This document shows positions 1 through 5,706 of a stretch of 6,295 nt of DNA, piece by piece. The position numbers and the translations under genes were made by a program. The notes beneath the pieces were generated by a model, which was not told where the DNA came from, searched no databases, and saw nothing but the letters and a program-made list of their open reading frames with translations. Origin of the DNA: Phenylobacterium sp. GTDB taxonomy: Bacteria > Pseudomonadota > Alphaproteobacteria > Caulobacterales > Caulobacteraceae. Position 1 is the stretch's first letter. The number at the start of each line of letters is the position of its first letter. The stretch is from assembly GCA_028291285.1 (NCBI GenBank), contig JAQGIJ010000581.1, forward strand, positions 1 to 6,295. Reading direction: 5' to 3'.

Positions 1-884
1 TCATGAACCTCCATCAGGCTGACCTGCTTGCCGGGATTGGTGATGCCGGCTTCCTTGTAGGCCTTGGCGGCGGCGATCCGGGTGGTGTGGAAGTAGCTGC
101 CGTCCCAGCCGCCGCCCTGCAGCTCCCAGCCGTTGGACACCGACAGCTGCAGCGCCTTGACGGTGACCAGCTGGCTCTTGCCCAGCGCGCGGGCGATTTC
201 CGGCGTGGTGACGATGGCGCAGGCCGCGCCGTCCGATACGCCGCAGCAGTCGAACAGGCCCAGCGGCTCGGCGATCATCGGGGCGTTGAGCACCTGCTCC
301 TCGGTGATGGGTTTGCGCAGGTGCGCCTTGGGGTTCTTGGCGCCGTTGGCGTGGCTCTTGACCGAGACATGGGCCATGGCCCGCTTCAGGTCGTCGGCGT
401 TGACCCCGTGCTTGGCCCGGTAGGCCGCCGCCAGCTGGGCGAAGTTGCCGGGCGCCGAGCCCACCACGCCCACCATGTCGAAGGTGGTGCCGCGGGTGCG
501 CACCGGCAGGCCGCCGTAGCCGGTGTCCTTCAGCTTCTCGACGCCCATGGCCAGCGCGATGTCGCAGGCGCCGGAAGCCACGGCGTAGACCGCGCCCCGG
601 AAGCTCTCGGTCCCGGAGGCGCAGTAATTCTCGACCTTGGTCACCGCGATGTTCGGCAGCCGCAGCGCCGTGGAGAGCGGAATGCCCGAGGGCCCGATGT
701 TCTGGCCGTCGAAGCCCACCCCCAGCCAGGCCGCGCCGATGTCGGAGACCTCGATGCCGGCGTCGGCGAGCGCCTCCTGGAAGGCCTCCACCATCAGGCT
801 GTCGGCGTCCGCGTCCCAGCGCTCGCCGAAGCGGGCGCAGCCCATGCCCAGGATCGCTACCCGGTCCTTGATGCCGCTCGCCAT
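1..884 (-). CDS. SCP2/SCPx-type thiolase (acetyl-CoA acetyltransferase family), 3' end beyond window
   Basis: Thiolase-superfamily enzyme, probably cleaving 3-ketoacyl-CoA with CoA in the last step of a beta-oxidation cycle in the cytosol. The first 294 residues are present and the frame is still open at the window edge; family members are about 380-400 residues, so roughly the last quarter (second catalytic Cys, C-terminal His motif) is missing. The nucleophile is Cys88 in ENYCASGTESF. The final visible residues, MEVH (His294), fit the start of the HDCF motif that replaces the NEAF motif of classical thiolases in the SCPx/lipid-transfer subfamily. The start ATG at 884 has GAGGAG (897-892) seven bases upstream, overlapping the stop codon of the preceding gene, which suggests translational coupling. 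The retained Cys88 argues against an Ltp2-type aldolase, which lacks this cysteine, but a condensing rather than thiolytic role with the adjacent HMGS-like protein cannot be excluded. Family call firm, substrate unknown. Confidence 0.9.
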   Translation of the reverse strand, partial: MASGIKDRVAILGMGCARFGERWDADADSLMVEAFQEALADAGIEVSDIGAAWLGVGFDGQNIGPSGIPLSTALRLPNIAVTKVENYCASGTESFRGAVYAVASGACDIALAMGVEKLKDTGYGGLPVRTRGTTFDMVGVVGSAPGNFAQLAAAYRAKHGVNADDLKRAMAHVSVKSHANGAKNPKAHLRKPITEEQVLNAPMIAEPLGLFDCCGVSDGAACAIVTTPEIARALGKSQLVTVKALQLSVSNGWELQGGGWDGSYFHTTRIAAAKAYKEAGITNPGKQVSLMEVH

Positions 885-896
885 GCTGATTCTCCT

Positions 897-2375
897 CTAC
901 TCGGCCGCCAGGGCGGTCGCGGCCTGCGCGCGGTAGTCGGGCACGGCCTTCCAAAAATATTTCACGAACCCGCGGTTCTGGTCGAACGCCTTGACGCGGA
1001 ACATCATCCGCATGGCGGCGCCGACCGCGACATCCTCCGGCTCGACATCGACGAAGTCCACCGTCATGCGGCCGCCCTCCTCGAATTCGATGGCCCCGTA
1101 GTAGGTGGGCGGATCCGGCGAAAAGGCCAGGCTGTCGGCGGTGTGGGTCAGGATCTTCGCCCGGCGGTCGGCGAGCGGATAGTCTTCCTGGGTGCCGATG
1201 GCGCGGTCGTTCTGGGCGACGCTGATGTCGGACTTCGGGAACTGCACCGTGCCGGTCTTGCTGCACTTGCCGCCGACCAGGCCCAGCACCGCCTTGCGCT
1301 GGCGGTAGAGCGCGGTCATCGCGGTCTTCTGGTCGTACTCGGCGCGCATGCCGCGCTCGAGCTGCACGAGGCCGGTGAAGGACAGGTACTTCATGTAGTT
1401 GGGCTCGGGCTTGCGCCGGGCGAGCCAGCCGGAGACGCCCAGGCCCTTCACCGCCTCCCGAACCTTGTCGGTCGCGCGGAAGACCAGCACGTCGCAGCCC
1501 TGGCCGAAGCCAACGACGACGATGGTCTGGCCGGGCTTGGCGGTCTCCAGAGCCTTGGCCAGCAGCACCAGCGGCTGGGCCGTGCCGGCGTCGCCCAAGA
1601 CGGCGGCCAGCGGCTCGATCACCGCCTCGGCCTTGACGCCGCAAGCCTTGGCCACGGCGTCGTTGACGCCCTTCATCGGCGCGCCCATGGCGAAGAGGTC
1701 CACCGCGCCGGGCTCGACGCCGACCTCCGCCAGCGCCGCCATGATGGCCTTCGGCGCGATCTTGGCGTAGCCCTCGTCGCGGATCCAGCGCGGCTCCCAG
1801 CCGTAGTCGAACTCCTGGCCCTCGGAGCGGTAGTGGTCGACGAAATCGACCGAGATGCTGCGCCCGCCGACGAACTCGGCGGCGACATCGCCCTCGCCCA
1901 CCAGGAAGGCCGCAGCCGCGTCGCCGGCCATCATCTCCATCTCGGAGGCGGCCTGCGCATGGCGCTTCTCCGCGGCGACCACCAGCACCTCGCCGGCGCC
2001 GCCCTTGGCGGCGTAGAGCGCGTCCATCAGCGCCGAGGTGGCCGCGCGCTGGCTGCCGCCCACGTCCATGGCGCCCACGCCGTCGTCCAGGTTCAGCGCC
2101 TCCTTGGTGACGCCGGCGTTCTGGCGGTCGGCGAAGGGCAGGCTGGTGGAGGCCATCACCACCCGGCGTACGCGGGCCCGGTCGAGGTCGGTAAGCGCGT
2201 CGCGCGCCGCTTCCACGCTCATGGTGAGCGCGTCCTCGTCCCACGAGCACATCGACCGCTCGCCCTTGCCCAGGCCACGAAGGCCCGGCGCGTACCAGGC
2301 GTGGGCCGCGGCGACCGACTGGCGTTGCAGGCGAAGGCGGGGAACATAGGCGCCCGCGGCGATGATACCGACCAT
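897..2375 (-). CDS. HMG-CoA synthase-like domain fused to DUF35 OB-fold domain; probable non-catalytic thiolase partner
   Basis: 492-residue protein with two parts. Residues about 1-330 have the thiolase-superfamily fold pattern of 3-hydroxy-3-methylglutaryl-CoA synthase (MVGIIAAGAYVPRLRL at the N-terminus, MDVGGSQRAATSAL at the usual nucleophile site). Residues about 335-480 resemble a DUF35 domain: a degenerate zinc ribbon (GGKCSKTGTVQFPKSDIS, about 369-385) followed by an OB-fold-like strand region (TYYGAIEFEEGGRMTVDF). By eye alignment the HMGS triad is absent: Glu to Thr77, Cys to Gln109, His to Gly231. Only one of four zinc cysteines remains (Cys371; Thr374, Ser385 and Gln388 at the others). 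HMG-CoA synthesis is therefore unlikely; a scaffold or substrate-channelling role with the downstream thiolase is inferred. The start at 2375 is preferred over the in-frame ATG at 2402 because GGAG (2385-2382) lies six bases upstream, the protein then begins at the conserved MVGI, and it avoids overlap with the hydratase gene that ends one base upstream. Confidence 0.88.
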   Translation of the reverse strand: MVGIIAAGAYVPRLRLQRQSVAAAHAWYAPGLRGLGKGERSMCSWDEDALTMSVEAARDALTDLDRARVRRVVMASTSLPFADRQNAGVTKEALNLDDGVGAMDVGGSQRAATSALMDALYAAKGGAGEVLVVAAEKRHAQAASEMEMMAGDAAAAFLVGEGDVAAEFVGGRSISVDFVDHYRSEGQEFDYGWEPRWIRDEGYAKIAPKAIMAALAEVGVEPGAVDLFAMGAPMKGVNDAVAKACGVKAEAVIEPLAAVLGDAGTAQPLVLLAKALETAKPGQTIVVVGFGQGCDVLVFRATDKVREAVKGLGVSGWLARRKPEPNYMKYLSFTGLVQLERGMRAEYDQKTAMTALYRQRKAVLGLVGGKCSKTGTVQFPKSDISVAQNDRAIGTQEDYPLADRRAKILTHTADSLAFSPDPPTYYGAIEFEEGGRMTVDFVDVEPEDVAVGAAMRMMFRVKAFDQNRGFVKYFWKAVPDYRAQAATALAAE

Positions 2376-2376
2376 C

Positions 2377-3240
2377 TCAGTCTCCGAATTCCATGTAGCC
2401 ATTCTGCAGGACGGTCACGTCGCGCTCGAGGACCCGCGCGCGGAAAGCCGCCCGTCCCTCCCCTTCGCGCCACACGTCCGCCTGCAGCGTCTCGCCCGGA
2501 TAGACCGGACTTGAGAAGCGCACGTCAAGGCGCCTGAGCCTCGCCGGCTCATTTGCGCAGAGCGCCTTCAGGAGCACACGGCCCGCCACGCCGTAGGTTC
2601 CGAGCCCGTGCAGGATGGGCGCCTTGAAGCCCGCCTGCGTGGCCACGTCCGGGTCCGCGTGCAGCGGATTGTAGTCGCCGGAAAGCCGGTAGAGCAGCGC
2701 CTGGTCCGGCCGCGTCTTCGCCGTCAGCGTCAGGTCGGGGGCGCGATCCGGGATCGGATGCGGCTGCGGCGCGCCCTCGGAGGACCCGCCGAAGCCCCCG
2801 TCGGCGCGCAGAAAGCTCGACTGGCGGCAGGTGGCCACGTGCTCGCCCGCCGCGTCGTAGATCTTGCGCGAGTGGTAGAGGACCGCGCCCTTCTCGGCGC
2901 CCTTGTCGTAGATCGCGTCGATGGTTGTGACGCCGCGCAGCCGGCCCTCCACCGGCAGGGGCTTGAGGATCTCGGTCGACTGCTCGCCGTGCAGCAGCTT
3001 CTGCCAGGTCAGCCCGTACTTCGGCTCCTGCGCCCAGAAGCCCGGATAGGCCAGCACCACCGCCATGGTCGGCAGCGCCTTCAGCCCCTCCTCGTACACG
3101 AACTGCAGTTCGGAGCGGTCGGTGGGCGCCTCGGCCGCCGCGCCCACGCCCAGCGCATAGAGCATGGTGTCGCGGCGGGTGAGGTCCTGGAGCGTCTCGA
3201 TGGGCGCCAGGCCCATCAGCATGTCGTAGTCGAGCGCCAT
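2377..3240 (-). CDS. MaoC-family double hot-dog (R)-specific enoyl-CoA hydratase
   Basis: 287-residue cytosolic enzyme predicted to hydrate trans-2-enoyl-CoA to (3R)-3-hydroxyacyl-CoA. The length fits a double hot-dog protein: a degenerate N-terminal half (about 1-145) and a catalytic C-terminal half (about 165-287). The hydratase 2 motif is intact in the second half, YRLSGDYNPLHADP (184-197), with Asp189, Asn191 and His194 as the expected active-site residues, followed by AGFKAPILHGLGTYG (203-217). This is the same layout as the hydratase 2 part of eukaryotic peroxisomal MFE-2. The gene starts 4 bases after the SDR stop codon and its stop is 1 base before the next gene, so it is clearly within the operon. 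No strong Shine-Dalgarno precedes the ATG at 3240, so translation is probably coupled to the SDR gene; an ATG six codons in is an alternative. The (R) product should be the substrate of the neighbouring SDR. Family call very secure; substrate not readable. Confidence 0.95.
   Translation of the reverse strand: MALDYDMLMGLAPIETLQDLTRRDTMLYALGVGAAAEAPTDRSELQFVYEEGLKALPTMAVVLAYPGFWAQEPKYGLTWQKLLHGEQSTEILKPLPVEGRLRGVTTIDAIYDKGAEKGAVLYHSRKIYDAAGEHVATCRQSSFLRADGGFGGSSEGAPQPHPIPDRAPDLTLTAKTRPDQALLYRLSGDYNPLHADPDVATQAGFKAPILHGLGTYGVAGRVLLKALCANEPARLRRLDVRFSSPVYPGETLQADVWREGEGRAAFRARVLERDVTVLQNGYMEFGD
2382..2385 (-). promoter_or_regulatory. Ribosome binding site deciding the start of the HMGS-like/DUF35 gene
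   Basis: GGAG read on the minus strand lies six bases before the ATG at 2375 and inside the 3' end of the hydratase gene. It supports the 492-residue start over the in-frame upstream ATG at 2402, which would overlap the hydratase by 26 bases. Confidence 0.55.
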
Positions 3241-3244
3241 CGGC

Positions 3245-4156
3245 TTACATCGGATCCCAGGTGAAGACCTCGGGCGAGCGGCGCAGCGGCTGGAAGCTGG
3301 GCTGCAGCATCGGCAGCAGCTCGGCGGCGATGCTCGCCTGGTCCCAGCCCTCGCTCTTGTGCGCCGAGCGGACCACCTGCGGGCGGCTGAACAGGAAGAT
3401 CTCGTTCTTGCGCACGCCGAAGATCTGGCCGGTGACGTCCTTGGCGGCGTCGGAGCAGAGGAAGGCGACCAGGGGCGCGATCTTCTCCGGCGTCATCTGC
3501 TTCATCCGCTCGACCCGCTGCTGCTGTTCGGGCGTGTCGGTGGGGATGGTGGCGATCAGCCGGCTCCAGGCGAAGGGCGCCAGGCAGTTCGACCGCACGC
3601 CGAAGCGCTGCATGTCGAGCGCAATGGAGGTGGAGAGCCCGACCACGCCCATCTTCGCCGCCGAATAGTTCGCCTGGCCGAAGTTGCCGACCAGGCCGGA
3701 GGTCGAGGTGAAGTGGACGAAGGCGCCCGAGCCCTGCTCCTTGAAGTAGGGCGCCGCGGCCTTGGAGACGTAGTAGTAGCCGTTCAGGTGGACGTCGATG
3801 ACGTCGGTCCAGTCCTTCTGGCTCATCTTGTGGAAGATGGCGTCGCGCAGGAAGCCGGCGTTGTTCACCACCGCGTCGATCCGGCCGAAGGCCTTCACCG
3901 CATCCTCGACGATGGAGGCCGCGCCGGCGGGCTCGGCGATGCTGGCGGTGTTGGCGTAGGCCTCCCCGCCGGCGGCCTTGATCTCGTTGACGACTTCCTG
4001 GGCGGGGCCGATGTCGGCGCCCTCGCCGCCGGCCGATCCGCCGTAGTCGTTGATCAGCAGCTTGGCGCCTTCCTGGGCGCAGAGGAGCGCGATGGCGCGT
4101 CCAATTCCGCGGCCCGATCCGGTGACCGCGACAACCTTGCCCTCGAGCGCCCCCAT
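3245..4156 (-). CDS. SDR-family 3-hydroxyacyl-CoA dehydrogenase, MFE-2/HSD17B4 N-domain type
   Basis: 303-residue classical-type short-chain dehydrogenase predicted to oxidise (3R)-3-hydroxyacyl-CoA to 3-ketoacyl-CoA. The cofactor loop is TGSGRGIG (12-19). An acidic Asp37 at the end of the second strand suggests NAD(H) preference. NNAG is at 98-101. The catalytic set is Ser151, Tyr164 and Lys168 in GNFGQANYSAAK, a stretch nearly the same as in the dehydrogenase domain of peroxisomal multifunctional enzyme 2. After the Rossmann core (about 250 residues) there is a tail of about 50 residues ending EVFTWDPM, longer than in typical 250-residue SDRs. The start at 4156 is chosen because GAGGGAAG (4172-4165) lies eight bases upstream and the protein begins MGALEGKVVAVTG; an in-frame ATG at 4216 would add 20 residues unlike an SDR N-terminus. 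It is the first gene of the tight four-gene run. MFE-2-like subfamily is inferred from motif resemblance. Confidence 0.93.
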   Translation of the reverse strand: MGALEGKVVAVTGSGRGIGRAIALLCAQEGAKLLINDYGGSAGGEGADIGPAQEVVNEIKAAGGEAYANTASIAEPAGAASIVEDAVKAFGRIDAVVNNAGFLRDAIFHKMSQKDWTDVIDVHLNGYYYVSKAAAPYFKEQGSGAFVHFTSTSGLVGNFGQANYSAAKMGVVGLSTSIALDMQRFGVRSNCLAPFAWSRLIATIPTDTPEQQQRVERMKQMTPEKIAPLVAFLCSDAAKDVTGQIFGVRKNEIFLFSRPQVVRSAHKSEGWDQASIAAELLPMLQPSFQPLRRSPEVFTWDPM

Positions 4157-4249
4157 GCCGTTTTCTTCCCTCGTCGTTGAAACGCGCGTTCGGATTTGCG
4201 TTCGCATCAACGCCAATTCCGGCGGTATTTCAAGCCGGGCGCCGCGGCG
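4157..4249 (-). promoter_or_regulatory. Intergenic region upstream of the beta-oxidation operon with inverted and direct repeats; possible promoter/operator
   Basis: This 93-base gap lies between the membrane-protein stop and the SDR start. It holds a perfect 10-base palindrome AACGCGCGTT (4181-4190), a 7-base direct repeat GCGTTCG at 4186-4192 and 4198-4204 (12-base period), and a 6-base inverted pair CGTTGA (4175-4180) / TCAACG (4207-4212) that brackets them. A TTGAAA (4233-4228 on the minus strand) could be a -35 element, with a poor -10 candidate TTGATG 17 bases on. No stem followed by a T-run is seen, so no intrinsic terminator separates the membrane-protein gene from the operon. Regulatory function is inferred only. 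Confidence 0.35.
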
Positions 4250-5536
4250 TCACCCCGCCCAGAAGTCGTCGCAAAACGCCAGCGCGAAGAGGCCGAGCGC
4301 CAGCGCGCCTCCCAGCGTCCAGAGCCGGTCGAACACCGGCTCGCGGCCGAGCCTCGCCGGCGCCAGGAAGAGGGCGGGCAGGCTCAGCACGTAGCGGTGC
4401 ATGCCCTGCGCGGCCCCGCTAGTGAGCGCTATCGCCAGCACCGCGAGGCCGTAGACCGCGAGCGCCGGATCCCGCCGCAGCAGGAGGATCGAGGCGACCA
4501 GGCCCGCGACGATCCCCCAGACCTCCACCAGATAATAGGCGCGCGCCTGCGGCTCGCCGCTGATGACCAGCTGCAAGGCCTCGAACCAGGAGCTCAGGGA
4601 GAGCCTCAGCCAGAGGAGCCCGCGGCCGAAGAAGTGGCTCTCCACGACGTCGAACCTGGCGCCGAACACCGCCCGCCAGGCGAGATAGGCCAGCGCCGGG
4701 GCCGCCACCGCCAGGAGCCGCACGGCCTCGCGCCTGGTCGGGGCGCGCAGGCCGGCGAGCCCGCCCTGCTGCAGCCAGATCCAGCCCAGCGGCAGAAGCA
4801 GCAGCGCCCCGGTGGACCGGGTCCAGGCGGCGAGCGCCGCCAGCAGGCCGGCCCAGACCCATCGTTCGCGGCGCGCGAGCGCCAGGGCGCCGAAGGAGAG
4901 ACCGAGGAAGAGCCCCTCGGTGTAGACCTGCGCCAGGAAGAAGCTCGCCGGCCAGACCAGCAGATAGGCGGCCGCGCGGAGGTCGTCGCCAGGCGCGGCG
5001 CCGGGCTGGCGGCCCGCCAGGTCCGCGATGGCGATGACCGCGGCCAGCGCGCCGGCCAGCGAGACGATCACGCCGGCCAGCGTCACCGTCGCCACGGGAT
5101 CGAGCCCCAGCGCCATCAGCGGCCAGGCAACGGTCCGCATCGCCAGGGGGTAGGCCGGGAAGAAGGCGTAGTTCAGCGAGGTCCAGTCGGGGTGCTGGCC
5201 ATACGGCGCGAGCGTCGCGCTGCCGAGGTCGGAGCCGGGCTTCAGCGCACGCATCTGCGGGTCGTCGTACCCATGCAGCGCGATGGAGATGTAGAACTCC
5301 GAATCCCAGGCCACGTGCCGGTTCAGGAACGGATCGAGCAGATAGGGCTGGCCGGCATGGCTGTCGGCCCCGGTCTCCTGCGCCGTCCAGGGGGTTGAGC
5401 GGTCCGGCCGGGCGACGTCGAAGCGGCCCGGCGCAATCGCCTGGTAACCGAGGATCACGACGGCCCAGCCGAGCCACAGCAGCACCAACGAAGCGAGGGG
5501 CGCCCGCGCCCGGGGACTCAACAAGGGCATCTCCAT
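4250..5536 (-). CDS. PIG-V-like polytopic membrane mannosyltransferase family protein
   Basis: About 428-residue integral inner-membrane protein with many hydrophobic segments (for example about 14-32, 150-172, 188-220, 228-255, 272-290, 338-353, 360-375, 405-420). Family-type motifs: WDSEFYISIALHGY (77-90), with the acidic residue near the end of the first loop expected in GT-C glycosyltransferases; FFPAYPL (125-131); YTEGLFL (205-211); WTRSTGALLLLPL (238-250); MHRYVLSLPALF (379-390). This pattern matches bacterial PIG-V-type mannosyltransferases, which are predicted to use lipid-linked sugar donors; neither donor nor acceptor can be told here. The start is uncertain: ATG at 5536 (MEMPLL) gives a short cytosolic N-terminus and a first membrane helix at about 14, but its Shine-Dalgarno is weak. 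ATGs at 5530, 5599 and 5641 are in frame, the longer ones adding low-complexity basic residues. Same orientation as the downstream operon but with no evident functional link to beta-oxidation. Confidence 0.78.
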   Translation of the reverse strand: MEMPLLSPRARAPLASLVLLWLGWAVVILGYQAIAPGRFDVARPDRSTPWTAQETGADSHAGQPYLLDPFLNRHVAWDSEFYISIALHGYDDPQMRALKPGSDLGSATLAPYGQHPDWTSLNYAFFPAYPLAMRTVAWPLMALGLDPVATVTLAGVIVSLAGALAAVIAIADLAGRQPGAAPGDDLRAAAYLLVWPASFFLAQVYTEGLFLGLSFGALALARRERWVWAGLLAALAAWTRSTGALLLLPLGWIWLQQGGLAGLRAPTRREAVRLLAVAAPALAYLAWRAVFGARFDVVESHFFGRGLLWLRLSLSSWFEALQLVISGEPQARAYYLVEVWGIVAGLVASILLLRRDPALAVYGLAVLAIALTSGAAQGMHRYVLSLPALFLAPARLGREPVFDRLWTLGGALALGLFALAFCDDFWAG

Positions 5537-5706
5537 CGCTCGGCCAAGTCTAAGCGCAGCGGCCCCGGCCTTGGGCAAGGGCTTATGTCTGAGCCGCATG
5601 GATGTCCGCGGAGAAGGACTTGGACCCTTTTCGAAGCCCATTGTTGTTCTGACGCCCGAGGGGGCCTCGGCGAGGCTCCGCGCAGTCGTGACCCGGAGAC
5701 CGTCCC
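5537..5706. promoter_or_regulatory. Divergent intergenic region between the membrane protein and the acyl-CoA dehydrogenase
   Basis: These 170 bases separate two diverging genes and should carry promoters for both. On the plus strand a TTGGAC (5620-5625) is a possible -35 element, but no good -10 follows at 17 bases (GTTGTT). A 13-base interrupted palindrome GCCTCG-G-CGAGGC (5664-5676) lies 30 bases before the dehydrogenase ATG, where a repressor site could act. GGAG at 5695-5698, eight bases before the ATG, is the likely ribosome binding site of the dehydrogenase. No RNA gene or small ORF is convincingly visible. Confidence 0.35.

Noticed and set aside
1..2250. Very long open frame of 749 codons on the minus strand
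   Set aside because: It is an out-of-frame shadow of the thiolase and HMGS-like/DUF35 genes, with Arg/Gly/Ala-rich low-complexity translation typical of GC-rich DNA; the other minus frame carries clear family motifs.
3..2537. 844-codon open frame on the plus strand antisense to three genes
   Set aside because: The translation is His/Gly/Ala/Leu-rich without recognisable domains and runs across gene boundaries; it is a codon-bias artefact.
3359..4180. 273-codon plus-strand frame antisense to the SDR
   Set aside because: Low-complexity translation with no motif, opposite a gene with complete SDR motifs.
4219..4238. Possible terminator hairpin CCGGC ... GCCGG after the membrane-protein gene
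   Set aside because: Only a 5-bp stem with a 10-base loop and no following T-run on the minus strand; too weak to call an intrinsic terminator.
4196..5398. 400-codon plus-strand frame antisense to the membrane protein
   Set aside because: Arg/Gln/Gly/Pro-rich translation lacking domains; the minus strand encodes a convincing polytopic membrane protein with PIG-V-type motifs.
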